Source of the DNA: JBBDYG01 sp040901765
GTDB taxonomy: Bacteria; Planctomycetota; Planctomycetia; Pirellulales; Lacipirellulaceae
Length of the DNA: 52,829 nucleotides
Reading direction: 5' to 3'
NCBI GenBank assembly: GCA_040901765.1
Contig: JBBDYG010000007.1
Coordinates: 1-52,829 of the forward strand
The notes below the pieces were generated by a model that did not search any database, was not told the origin of the DNA, and saw only the letters and a list, made by a program, of their open reading frames with translations. The position numbers and the translations under genes are program-made. This document shows positions 26,391 to 35,279 of this stretch, piece after piece. Every line of letters starts with the position of its first letter. Within the stretch, counting starts at the first letter, position 1.

Positions 26391-29300
26391 ATGCTTTCGA
26401 TCAAGTGGATTACCGGCGTCGACTACTACCTGAAAAAGAAGGGGAAGCGTCGTGCTGGCGATGGGCCCGAGGACGCCGGTGACCCCGACGAACCCGAGGA
26501 TGCCAGTGGACTCGATTATTACTTCGACATTGGCGAAGGACTAGGCGAGTGGTGGGGCGACGGCGCGACGCTGCTCGGCCTGCAGGGAACCGTCAAGCCG
26601 GCTGACCTCCAGGCGCTGTGCCAAGGGTTTAGTCCTGACGGCACGCCCTTAATTCAGAATGCCGGCGCCGAGGATCATCAACAGGCTTGGGACCTCACCT
26701 TCTCAGCCGTGAAGTCCCTCAGCGTCCTATGGAGCCAGGTCGACACACCAACGAGGCTCAAAATTGAGACCCTTCATCGCCAAGCCGTCAGCGCGGCGCT
26801 CGGGTATCTCGCCGAAGTCGCCGTCATCACTCGGCGTGGCAAGGGCGGCGCCATCCTGGAACCCGCCCTGCCGATTGTCGCGATTTTCGGCGACATGACG
26901 AGTCGAGAGCTGGACCCGCAGCTTCATAGCCATTGCCTGCTACTCAACGTCGCCGGCCGGATGGACGGCACGTTCGGGACCATCTTGAGTCAGCCGTTCT
27001 ATCGCCACAAACTTACCGCCGGCGCTATTTACCAGACGGAGCTGGCTCATCTCCTGAGAAATGAATTGGGGCTGAAACTGGAGCAAGAGGGGACGGCGTT
27101 CCGGATCGTCGGCGTGCCCGAAAAGCTGGTCGATCATTATTCGACGCGCAGTAAGCAGATTCGAGCGCGACTCCACTCCAAGGGGCACCACTCGGCGAAG
27201 GCGGCGGCGATCGCCGCCCTGGACACGCGCCAGGCAAAACCGGAATCACCGCCCTCATTCAGCGAGCTGCTTCAGCGCTGGCAAGAGACCAACCGGCAAT
27301 TCAGCTTTACGTCACAAGCGGCAAAGCGGCTCTTCAATCGAGCCGCTTTGCCACTAAACCTGTTCACGCTGGAGCGGCGCATCGCCGAAGCGATGCGCGC
27401 ACTGCTGACGAACGAGAGCTTTTTTTCGGAGCAAGCCCTGATTCGTCAAGCCGCACGAGCCGTCATGGCGGAGGGCATCGCGGCTCGCGACCTTATCAAT
27501 CTGGTCCGGGCATTTCTCGTGGAAAGTCCCGAAGTAGTTCCCTTAGCGGCGAAGGAAGAAGAGCCGCTGTTCACCACCAAGGAAATCTTAGCAATTGAAA
27601 AGGCGATGCTCACCGCCATCGATCAGGGCAAGACAAGCAAGTCCCACGTCGTCAGAAGGGAGATCGTCGAGCGCATCTTAAGCAATAAGCTTCCGCTCCA
27701 TACCGACCTCACGGACGACGAGCGAACGCGAAATGAGGAGCAGCGAGAGGCCATCCTCAAAGTCACTGCCAGGGCAGGCAGCGTCCAGGTCATCGAAGGG
27801 ATGGCCGGAACCGGCAAGACTTATACGCTCAATGTCGCCCGACAGATCTGGTCGAAGGCCGGTTTCCGAGTCATCGGCATGGCGCTCTCCGCCGCGGCCG
27901 CGGCGAATCTCCAAGAAGGCGCCACCATCGACAGCGACACGATCGCGATGCGGCTGGCGCAGCTGGAGGGGGATTATGCGGCCCACCACAAACGGCAACT
28001 CAAGCGGCTCCTCACCGGAAAGCGAACTTACGCCTATCGCGGCCCCAAGTTCCGGCTCAATTCCAAGACGATTGTTGTCGTCGATGAGGCGGCGATGGTC
28101 GGCACGCGGCAATTTGCCGAGATCGTCAGGCACGTCGCCAGCGCCGGCGCCAAGCTCGTTCTGGTCGGCGACCGTCGCCAATTGCAACCGATTGAAGCGG
28201 GCGGACCGTTTGCCGCCGTCGCCGATCGCACCGACAAGGCCGAACTCAACCACGTCGTCCGGCAGAAAGTCGAACCCGACGATCCCAATCCGACGTGGCA
28301 TCGTCAAGCCGGACAGCTCATCGCCGCCGGCCACGTCGCTCATGCCATGAAGCTCTTCGCCGAACGCGGGCGGTTGAGCGTACTGCCTGAACGAGATGAC
28401 GCGATGCTGTCGCTGGTCCGCGATTGGTCCGTTAGTGGCATCGTCAATCCCACGGACCACATCGTTCTCGCCGGCACTCGCGACGAAGTTGCAGCGCTGA
28501 ACCATCAGTGTCAATCAGCCCGACTCGCCGCCGATGCCCTCGGGACCGACCACATCCAGATTGGTGAGCAGTCAATTCATCTAGGCGACATCGTCCTGTT
28601 CACCAAAAACGCGCGCGTCCTGGGCGTCAACAACGGCGACCGCGGCCGCGTGTTGGGGTTCAACCGCTTCACCAAGAACATGGCGGTCGAGCTAGAGCGC
28701 ACCAAGAAAACCGTCTTCATTGGCTACCGAAGTTACACGCACATTCAATTGGGCTACGCGATGACGACCCACAAGGCGCAAGGGGCAACCGTGCCGAGCG
28801 TCTATGTGCTCTTAGGCGGCGCCATGCAGGACCGGCACTTGAGTTACGTCCAGGCGACGCGAGCCTGCGAGAGCACCCGCCTCTATGTCGACAAATGCCA
28901 TGCCGGACCAGACCTCAAGCACCTGCTGAATCAAATGGCGAAGCTGCGTCCGAAACGCCTGGCTAGCCAAATGCGCTCGACCAGTCCGCCCGACAAGGCG
29001 CCGCCACGGATCGCGACGGAGAAGAACGTCAGCCATCCGAGCGGCAAAGCTAAGAAGCCCGCCGCAACCCCGGCCAAGAAAGCCGCGCCGAAAAAACCAC
29101 CCGCAACTGTCCGTCCGCAGGCCAGTCCGCCTGATCTCGATCAGATCGAAAAGCTGCTCGCGGCTCTAACAGAAAAGCGAGCTGCGACGCCCAAAAAACG
29201 TGCGCCGCTTGCGCGGCCCATGGCTGAGAAAAAGTCCGCCCCATCGAATGTCCATGTGGCTGAATCGCTGCCTTCGTCTACTCCACTGAGCAACCAACCG

Positions 29301-31286
29301 ACAACCACACCCCACAACCCGGCTCCGGCTGTGCCGACGCTCAAATTCGATTTTTCCTTCCGCGACATCCTTGATCTTTCGCACGTCAATATTGAAGCCA
29401 CCATGGACCGGTCGGTGTTGGACGCCGCCGTATCGCGTTATGGAAAGCTGCCCGGCGGAATTGTGGTGGAGGGGAAGGCGCATTGCGATTTGCCGCTACG
29501 TTCGCTGAAGATCGATTCGACGTTTCCCGAGCGCTTGATCATCAATGGCACTCATCGCTTCGACACCGGCCTCACTGGCGAGGAAGTAGCCCTGTTATGG
29601 CAGGCCGTCTTCGAGACCAAGCAGGCAACCCGGAACTTTGGCGCTCTCGTGCAGACTGAAGCGATCGGCATCGACAACGATACGGTCGTAGCGCACTCGC
29701 TCATGAAGGCCGACAATGCGCTGGGCGGAATTGTCTACGGCTTCGATTCCACATTTACTCTTCCTCGATCCAGCCTCTCGTCCTATCGCAACCCGCATCT
29801 CGACGAGCTGTACCTCGCGACCTTTCCCGGTGAGCTTCCCAAGCTGTGCTTCAATTACTTGCTCGATCTCAATCCGCAGGTGTTTCTTAGGATTAGTGAC
29901 GTTTGCTTTGCGGCTAGCGGCGCTGGCAGGCTCGCCGTAACTGCCAGTAAGGTGCAGGCGGCGATCGGCGTCGTTTGTAACGGCGCGGTGGCAACCTCCA
30001 TCCCGTCATTCGGCGGTCGGGACCCCGCTGTCCAAGAGCAATTTCCTTGCGTCCATAAAGCCTTCCAGCACTTCGTACAGAATTTTGTCCATTATGCCCG
30101 CCAAGAACCCTGCTTGGCGCGTTCGCTCGCCTACGCGGAAGTGATCACGCTGCTTCGCCGCGCCCACTCTGCAAAGGCACTCATTTTAGGGCATGACAAG
30201 GCTCAAAGCATTCTTTCCTGGCGCGCACGGTATCCGCTGCCGCGATTCGATTACACGCTACGCTCCGAGGAGTTTGCGTGGCGAGCGATGGACATCGCTC
30301 GCTACCTGGCGCGCCGTGCAGACGCCGATTCGTTCGACGGCTTCATGGCCGCTCTGGCCGGACTTCGCTACGCCTCGCTCGCCGGCGACTTCGATTCGTT
30401 CTTGACCTGCAAGAAGGCCGCCTTCAGCTTTCTCCTCCGCCATTATCGTCAGCCTCCTGACTCCAATGCGCCCAGTCACCATCACGAACTCCACCGATTG
30501 TTCGATCGAGCTTTGGACAAAACGAGCAATTTGTCCCACGACGTGCTCATCAGCAACTGCATTCATGCGGCGGCGAAACCGACGGCATCATCCGACGAGC
30601 AGCGAATCTACCTGAACGACGCGCTTCGCCTGTGCGGTTCAGACGCCATGATCCGCGAGTGCGCCGCCACCCGGTGTCACTGGCTCGAAATCAAGAGCCA
30701 CCTTGATCCGACCTTTGATCCGGTTCCAGGTTTCGCACAGGCACGGGCTAAGGACCTCTCTCTGACGCTGCCGTTTGCCGCATTCAACAGGATCAAGACG
30801 CGCCGCCGGCTTACTCCCCGACACGAAAACACTCGCGATCAGATTGTTGATGCAATCCAACGCCTCAAAAGGGAGCGAGCCGCCCGTCCCTCGGACTTCT
30901 CAGCACAACTGTTGCATCGCAACAATCCCTTCGTTGCCAGCCACGAGTTGCTCGATTTAGAAACGATCGATGGACTTGAAGTCCTGCTTACCGCCGTGCG
31001 TAAGGAAGTCGAATCGTTCGCCTCAGTCGGATCGGAGCCATGGTGGCGGCGCTTCCTCGAACAGCACGCGGCGTCGCCAAAAACCGACGCCTCGAAAGTC
31101 GCCGTTCTCGTTGCCTATGAACTAAAAGCACGCGGGCGCAACGTCGCGCAGCTTTATGACGAAATGGCGCGCCTCGGTACGGACCATCCTCAAGCAGCTA
31201 TGCTCGCGTGGGATTTGGAGACTTATGAAGATGGTCGGACGGCAATTGGTTTGCGGATCCCTGGAGAACCACCAGCCCGCTTATGA
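26391..31286 (+). CDS. MobF-type relaxase-helicase (TrwC/TraI-like) with novel C-terminal region
   Basis: A 1631-residue conjugative relaxase. The N-terminal HUH domain shows paired Tyr near residue 45 (LDYYFDIGEGLGEWWG), WDLTFSAVKSLSVLW near 105, and the His motif DPQLHSHCLLLN near 180. Helicase motifs are Walker A IEGMAGTGKTYTLN near 470, VVDEAAMVG near 565, VGDRRQLQPIEAGG near 600 and the C-terminal MTTHKAQGATV near 790. A Lys/Pro/Ala linker (about 865-980) leads to a further ~650 residues that do not look like TraI or TrwC. The protein would nick oriT and unwind the strand for transfer. Its stop overlaps the next ATG. No type IV secretion genes are in the window, so it may be mobilisable only or encode them further left. 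Confidence 0.9.
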   Translation: MLSIKWITGVDYYLKKKGKRRAGDGPEDAGDPDEPEDASGLDYYFDIGEGLGEWWGDGATLLGLQGTVKPADLQALCQGFSPDGTPLIQNAGAEDHQQAWDLTFSAVKSLSVLWSQVDTPTRLKIETLHRQAVSAALGYLAEVAVITRRGKGGAILEPALPIVAIFGDMTSRELDPQLHSHCLLLNVAGRMDGTFGTILSQPFYRHKLTAGAIYQTELAHLLRNELGLKLEQEGTAFRIVGVPEKLVDHYSTRSKQIRARLHSKGHHSAKAAAIAALDTRQAKPESPPSFSELLQRWQETNRQFSFTSQAAKRLFNRAALPLNLFTLERRIAEAMRALLTNESFFSEQALIRQAARAVMAEGIAARDLINLVRAFLVESPEVVPLAAKEEEPLFTTKEILAIEKAMLTAIDQGKTSKSHVVRREIVERILSNKLPLHTDLTDDERTRNEEQREAILKVTARAGSVQVIEGMAGTGKTYTLNVARQIWSKAGFRVIGMALSAAAAANLQEGATIDSDTIAMRLAQLEGDYAAHHKRQLKRLLTGKRTYAYRGPKFRLNSKTIVVVDEAAMVGTRQFAEIVRHVASAGAKLVLVGDRRQLQPIEAGGPFAAVADRTDKAELNHVVRQKVEPDDPNPTWHRQAGQLIAAGHVAHAMKLFAERGRLSVLPERDDAMLSLVRDWSVSGIVNPTDHIVLAGTRDEVAALNHQCQSARLAADALGTDHIQIGEQSIHLGDIVLFTKNARVLGVNNGDRGRVLGFNRFTKNMAVELERTKKTVFIGYRSYTHIQLGYAMTTHKAQGATVPSVYVLLGGAMQDRHLSYVQATRACESTRLYVDKCHAGPDLKHLLNQMAKLRPKRLASQMRSTSPPDKAPPRIATEKNVSHPSGKAKKPAATPAKKAAPKKPPATVRPQASPPDLDQIEKLLAALTEKRAATPKKRAPLARPMAEKKSAPSNVHVAESLPSSTPLSNQPTTTPHNPAPAVPTLKFDFSFRDILDLSHVNIEATMDRSVLDAAVSRYGKLPGGIVVEGKAHCDLPLRSLKIDSTFPERLIINGTHRFDTGLTGEEVALLWQAVFETKQATRNFGALVQTEAIGIDNDTVVAHSLMKADNALGGIVYGFDSTFTLPRSSLSSYRNPHLDELYLATFPGELPKLCFNYLLDLNPQVFLRISDVCFAASGAGRLAVTASKVQAAIGVVCNGAVATSIPSFGGRDPAVQEQFPCVHKAFQHFVQNFVHYARQEPCLARSLAYAEVITLLRRAHSAKALILGHDKAQSILSWRARYPLPRFDYTLRSEEFAWRAMDIARYLARRADADSFDGFMAALAGLRYASLAGDFDSFLTCKKAAFSFLLRHYRQPPDSNAPSHHHELHRLFDRALDKTSNLSHDVLISNCIHAAAKPTASSDEQRIYLNDALRLCGSDAMIRECAATRCHWLEIKSHLDPTFDPVPGFAQARAKDLSLTLPFAAFNRIKTRRRLTPRHENTRDQIVDAIQRLKRERAARPSDFSAQLLHRNNPFVASHELLDLETIDGLEVLLTAVRKEVESFASVGSEPWWRRFLEQHAASPKTDASKVAVLVAYELKARGRNVAQLYDEMARLGTDHPQAAMLAWDLETYEDGRTAIGLRIPGEPPARL

Positions 31287-31507
31287 GCCGCCGGCGTTCG
31301 CCAACTCCTGATTTATCCGCTTCTCGGCTGGCAGTCTTTCAGCCGCCGGCCGGCGCGCCGACGTGGGTGACGCCCGAACTCATCGAGAAAACGATTAGAG
31401 TCTGGCAGCGATTCTACGAGGCCCCATTGACCGCCGAAGATGCGCTCGGGATCATTCTGAATGTCTCGGGACTCGTCGAGGTCTTATCGCAAAGGGCGTC
31501 GTCATGA
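31283..31507 (+). CDS. Small hypothetical protein between relaxase and recombinase
   Basis: A 74-residue protein (MSRRRSPTPDLSASRLAVF ... EKTIRVWQRFYEAPLTAEDALGIILNVSGLVEVL). ATGA overlaps at both ends (31283-31286 and 31504-31507) tie it translationally to the relaxase before and the recombinase after. The helical C-terminal half has no recognised domain. A directionality factor or relaxase-recombinase adaptor is possible but unproven. Confidence 0.7.
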   Translation: MSRRRSPTPDLSASRLAVFQPPAGAPTWVTPELIEKTIRVWQRFYEAPLTAEDALGIILNVSGLVEVLSQRASS

Positions 31508-32994
31508 AACGGTTTGTCGCCTTAGCCCGCGTCAGCAGCCGTGAACAAGAACGCGAGGGCTTTTCGCTGGAAGTTCAAGAAGAGGGACTGCGGAAAGACG
31601 CTGAAAGAAAGGGAGGGACAATCGTTCGCCTCTTCAAGATCGCCGAAACAGCGAGTAAGGCGGACGAGCGCAAGACGTTCCGCGAACTGATTGCTTACGT
31701 CAAGAAGCACGCGGCCGAGTTGGACGGGCTGATGGTCTACAAAGTGGACCGGGCGGCTCGCAACCTCTTCGACTTCGTCGAAATCGAGCGTCTTGAGTCA
31801 GAGTATGATGTTCCGTTCATTTGCGTATCGCAGCCCACGGAAAACAACCCTGCCGGGCGGATGATGCGGCGAACGCTCGCCAACATGGCGAGCTTCTACA
31901 CCGAGCAGCAATCGGTGGACGTGCGGGAAGGATTGGCTCGCCGAGTTCGAGAAGGCTGGTTCATTGGACTGGCCCCTTACGGCTATAAAAACGCCCGGAA
32001 AGAGGGTCGTGGCGTCGTCGAGGTAGACGCAAAGGCGGCGGACAATGTCCGGCGCATGTACCACCTCTACGCCTACGGCAATATTACGCTTGACGGACTT
32101 GTGGAGCGACTCCAAGCCGAAGGCCGGGAGTTTCGACCGTCATCACCGAAGTTCAACAGAAGCAAGGTTCACTCGATTCTTCGCGATCGTGCCTATATCG
32201 GCGAAGTCGGCTATCTCGGTCAGTGGCATCCGGGCAAGCACAAACCTATCGTGGATCGAGCCACCTGGGACCGAGTTCAGGCGCTGTTCGGCGGTCAACA
32301 CTATCAGAACCATTCCCTGACCTACGGCGGCGAGTTCATGACGTGTGCCCACTGTGGGCATCCCATCACTGGCGAATGCAAGACGAAGATGACCAAGAGC
32401 GGCCCACGGTCATATATGTACTACCGCTGTTCTCGCTATACCAAGCCGGGACATCCTCGCGTTCGGGTTCCAGAAGCAGAGATTGACCGACAGGTTCTCG
32501 GTTTGTTCGACAAGATGCGAATCGAGGACGAGGAGGTCCGCGACTGGTTTCGAGCCGTACTTAAGTCACAGACGAAGGATGCTCAAGCGGACTCGATCGC
32601 TCAGCGACATGAGTTGCAGCGTCAAGAGACGCTGCTTGTCCAGCAGCAGGACCGTCTGCTTAACATGCGGCTCGCCGACGAAATCAACCAAGCGACGTTC
32701 GCCCACAAGCAGACGGAACTTCGCGATCGTTTAGCTTCCATCAAGCTTCAGCTTGACGTTGTGGACCGCGCCCACGACGAATCTGCCGAATTGGCGACCA
32801 AAGTGTTTGAACTTTCGCAAACGCTTCGCCAGCAATGGCTTACCGCAGATTACGATGCAAAGCGCCGAATTCTGGAAATCGTGTGTTTGAACTGCACGCT
32901 CGATGACGCAACTCTCGTCCCCACAATAAGAAAGCCCTTCGACGTGCTCGCCGAAGGGCTTCTTGTCCTGTCAAGTCGGGGTGAAAGGATTTGA
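31504..32994 (+). CDS. Large serine recombinase, putative integrase of the element
   Basis: A 496-residue serine recombinase. The resolvase domain starts ALARVSSREQ, with Ser11 as the likely catalytic residue, and continues LDGLMVYKVDRAARN near residue 75. The recombinase domain (GWFIGLAPYGYKNARKEGRG) follows near 155, then a zinc ribbon (CAHCGHPITGEC ... YYRCSRYT) near 280-320, then a coiled-coil-like helical region about 345-430. The last residues RGERI and the stop codon lie inside the tRNA-Pro 3' end. It is translationally coupled to the small gene and relaxase upstream. It very probably integrates and excises the element at the tRNA site. Confidence 0.92.
   Translation: MKRFVALARVSSREQEREGFSLEVQEEGLRKDAERKGGTIVRLFKIAETASKADERKTFRELIAYVKKHAAELDGLMVYKVDRAARNLFDFVEIERLESEYDVPFICVSQPTENNPAGRMMRRTLANMASFYTEQQSVDVREGLARRVREGWFIGLAPYGYKNARKEGRGVVEVDAKAADNVRRMYHLYAYGNITLDGLVERLQAEGREFRPSSPKFNRSKVHSILRDRAYIGEVGYLGQWHPGKHKPIVDRATWDRVQALFGGQHYQNHSLTYGGEFMTCAHCGHPITGECKTKMTKSGPRSYMYYRCSRYTKPGHPRVRVPEAEIDRQVLGLFDKMRIEDEEVRDWFRAVLKSQTKDAQADSIAQRHELQRQETLLVQQQDRLLNMRLADEINQATFAHKQTELRDRLASIKLQLDVVDRAHDESAELATKVFELSQTLRQQWLTADYDAKRRILEIVCLNCTLDDATLVPTIRKPFDVLAEGLLVLSSRGERI
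32932..32961 (-). terminator. Intrinsic terminator of tRNA-Pro, inside the recombinase gene
   Basis: A perfect 10-bp stem AAGCCCTTCG/CGAAGGGCTT with a 10-nt loop. Read on the minus strand it follows the tRNA by about 14 nt and is followed by TTCTTATT, a good terminator for the tRNA transcript. It overlaps the recombinase codons for KPFDVLAEGLL. Confidence 0.7.
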
Positions 32995-33000
32995 ACCTTC
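32976..33000. other. Putative attachment site (attR) in the tRNA-Pro 3' end
   Basis: The acceptor and T-arm sequence of the tRNA forms the boundary between element and chromosome and encodes the recombinase C-terminal RGERI-stop on the other strand. No second copy was seen in the window, so the other border would be left of position 1. Confidence 0.5.
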
Positions 33001-33049
33001 GGCCTCTACGTCCCGAACGTAGCGCTCTACCAGGCTGAGCTACACCCCG
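32976..33049 (-). tRNA. tRNA-Pro (anticodon CGG)
   Basis: A full cloverleaf: acceptor CGGGGTG/CACCCCG, D-stem GCTC/GAGC, anticodon stem CTACG/CGTAG with loop TTCGGGA (anticodon CGG), T-arm with TTCAAAT, discriminator A at 32976. CCA is not encoded. Its 3' end coincides with the end of the recombinase gene, so it is the probable integration target and is kept intact. Confidence 0.95.
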
Positions 33050-33180
33050 TAATGCCGCTGCTATGCGCGCGACAGACAGTCCTGAAGTCTATCAGCCCTC
33101 AAGAGGGGCGGCAAGGTAAGCTTTGTTTGCCTAAGTCCCCACGTCTGCCAAACGGCCTGCGGGCAGTGTACGATGCGTAA

Positions 33181-35082
33181 TTGGGGATTCAGGAAACGAG
33201 CCGTGCGGGACAGGTTGTGTACGCTTATCTAACCATGCTTTCGGGAAGTCGGGTTGGGATCAAGATTCCGCTCGATCCCGCGGGAGAAACGCTACTGGGG
33301 CGGGGAAGCGAGTGCCAGATTGCGCTGGCCGATCCCCTTTGCTCGCGGGTGCATGCGCGGCTGATTTTTCAGGACGGGCAGTGGCTGCTGCGTGACGCCA
33401 ATAGCCGGAATGGCACCTTCGTTAACGAGAAGAAAGTTAGCGAGGCAACGCTCGACGAAGGGCATTCGATTCGCGTCGGTGGCAGCGCGTTTGAGTACCA
33501 TTCTTCGGACGAGCCGCCGACCGCCGATGAGGTCGATCCGCAACTCAATCAGACGATCGTTCAAGAAGTCCCGATCGCAGCCGGCGAAATGCGCGAGGAT
33601 CCGCTCTTGGGACTGCCCACTGCCGAGCAAGTGAAGGAGTTGATGCTCCTGTACCAGCTCACGATTAAACTTTTAGGTTGCAGCGATACCGACAAAGTGG
33701 TTCAAACGGCGCTCGACCTGTTGCAGAAGCGCACGAATGCGTCGCTTGTCGGCTTTCTTTCCGTCGACGACGAAGGCCAGCTTCGACCCAAGGTGGTCGT
33801 GCCCGCGGACGCCACCGATCAGGTAGCGCTCAGCCCGCGGCTGACTGATCTCGTGTTGCGACAGGGGCACGCGGTGTGGGTAGCGAACCAGGGGACAGGA
33901 GACAGAGGGGAGGGAACAGCGGACGGCGCGCAGGAGCTTGAGCATTTTGCCGACGCCGTCTGTGTACCGCTCGTGCCGCGCCGAAGCGGCGCCAAGCGAT
34001 TGCCGTTGGGGGCGATGCACGTTTATTTGCAGAACGGCCGGTTTCGCCAGTCGGACTTCGATTTCATTATCTCGGTGGCGAATATCGTGGTGGTGGCGCT
34101 CGATCGGGCGCTGCAAATGACCAGCCTCCAATCGGAATATCAGCGGCTCGCGCAGCACTCGCCGGGGTTTGACGAACTGGTTGGCGAAAGCGAGCCGATG
34201 CGGCAGCTTAAGGTGAAGATCACGCGCGTGGCGAAGGCCTCGGGATGCGTGTTGGTGCGCGGCGAGAGCGGTTCGGGCAAGGAACTGGTGGCACGGGCTA
34301 TTCATCGGTCGAGTCCGCGCGCCGACCGGCCGATGGTTTGCGTCAACTGCGCAGCGATCCCCGCCGAGCTGATGGAAAGCCAACTGTTCGGCCATAAGTC
34401 GGGGTCGTTCACGGGAGCGGACCGCGACCATAGCGGGTTTTTCCAGCAGGCCGACATGGGGACGTTGTTTCTCGACGAGGTCGGGGAACTTACGCTCGAA
34501 GGCCAGGCGAAGCTGCTGCGGATTTTGGAGGGGCATCCGTTTTTGCCGGTCGGGGCGACGCGGGAAATGAAGGTCGATGTGCGGGTCATCGCCGCCACGA
34601 ATCAGGATTTGCAGACGTATGTCCGGCAGCGGAAGTTCCGCGAGGATTTATTCTACCGGCTCAGCGTGTTCGAGCTGCACCTGCCGCCGCTGCGCGAGCG
34701 GTCCGACGACGTGGCCCGGCTGATCGACTTTTTCCTGGCTCACTTCCGCCGCGAGCATGGACGGCCACAATTGAAGCTTACCGAAAAGGCCCGCGCAAAG
34801 CTGCTCGATTATCACTGGCCCGGCAACGTGCGGCAGTTGCGGAACGTGATCGATAGCGCGGTGGTGATGGCCGACGGCGAGGAGATCTGCACCAGCGACT
34901 TGGCGCTGCGGGACTCGGGCGCAGTCGAGATCGACACCCTTGATATCGAACAGTGGGAGAAGAAATTGATCGTCGAGGCTCTCCGCCGCGCGCGTGGCAA
35001 CGTGCCCGATGCCGCAAAACTGTTAGGGTTAGGGCGAGCGACGTTGTACCGGAAGATTGAACAGTATCATGTGGAAAGGTAG
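33181..35082 (+). CDS. FHA-GAF sigma-54-dependent transcriptional activator
   Basis: A 633-residue regulator. An FHA domain (residues about 10-105: LLGRGSECQIALAD, SRVHARLIF, DANSRNGTFVN) is followed by a GAF domain (about 150-305), an AAA+ domain and a Fis-type helix-turn-helix (NVPDAAKLLGLGRATLYRKIEQY). The AAA+ part has Walker A GESGSGKELVARAIH near 355 and Walker B GTLFLDEVGEL near 425. The sigma-54 contact loop reads GSFTGA rather than the usual GAFTGA. The start used is TTG 33181; GTG 33217 also precedes the FHA core. FHA input suggests control by a Ser/Thr kinase. It is divergent from tRNA-Pro; target genes are not evident. Confidence 0.9.
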   Translation: MGIQETSRAGQVVYAYLTMLSGSRVGIKIPLDPAGETLLGRGSECQIALADPLCSRVHARLIFQDGQWLLRDANSRNGTFVNEKKVSEATLDEGHSIRVGGSAFEYHSSDEPPTADEVDPQLNQTIVQEVPIAAGEMREDPLLGLPTAEQVKELMLLYQLTIKLLGCSDTDKVVQTALDLLQKRTNASLVGFLSVDDEGQLRPKVVVPADATDQVALSPRLTDLVLRQGHAVWVANQGTGDRGEGTADGAQELEHFADAVCVPLVPRRSGAKRLPLGAMHVYLQNGRFRQSDFDFIISVANIVVVALDRALQMTSLQSEYQRLAQHSPGFDELVGESEPMRQLKVKITRVAKASGCVLVRGESGSGKELVARAIHRSSPRADRPMVCVNCAAIPAELMESQLFGHKSGSFTGADRDHSGFFQQADMGTLFLDEVGELTLEGQAKLLRILEGHPFLPVGATREMKVDVRVIAATNQDLQTYVRQRKFREDLFYRLSVFELHLPPLRERSDDVARLIDFFLAHFRREHGRPQLKLTEKARAKLLDYHWPGNVRQLRNVIDSAVVMADGEEICTSDLALRDSGAVEIDTLDIEQWEKKLIVEALRRARGNVPDAAKLLGLGRATLYRKIEQYHVER

Positions 35083-35186
35083 GGGGCACGAATTTGGGAT
35101 TTGGAATTTGGAATTGAGATGGGGATCAGGATTTGGGTCACTGGATAGATTCGTGGCCCCTAGAAGTGCCGTCGGTATTGAATCTT

Positions 35187-35232
35187 GGCCCCGGAGGGGC
35201 CGGGGCATGTAGCCGTGGGCGTTAGCCCACGG
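35187..35232. repeat. Paired palindromes in intergenic region
   Basis: Two perfect hairpins, GGCCCC/GGGGCC (35187-35201) and CCGTGGGC/GCCCACGG around GTTA (35213-35232), followed by a GGCCC/GGGCC stem. They look like dispersed G+C-rich palindromes rather than terminators, since no T-run follows. Confidence 0.5.
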
Positions 35233-35279
35233 AAGCTGCCCCCAAAAGTTGGCCCGAAGGGCCGAAGCTGTGGCAGCGC

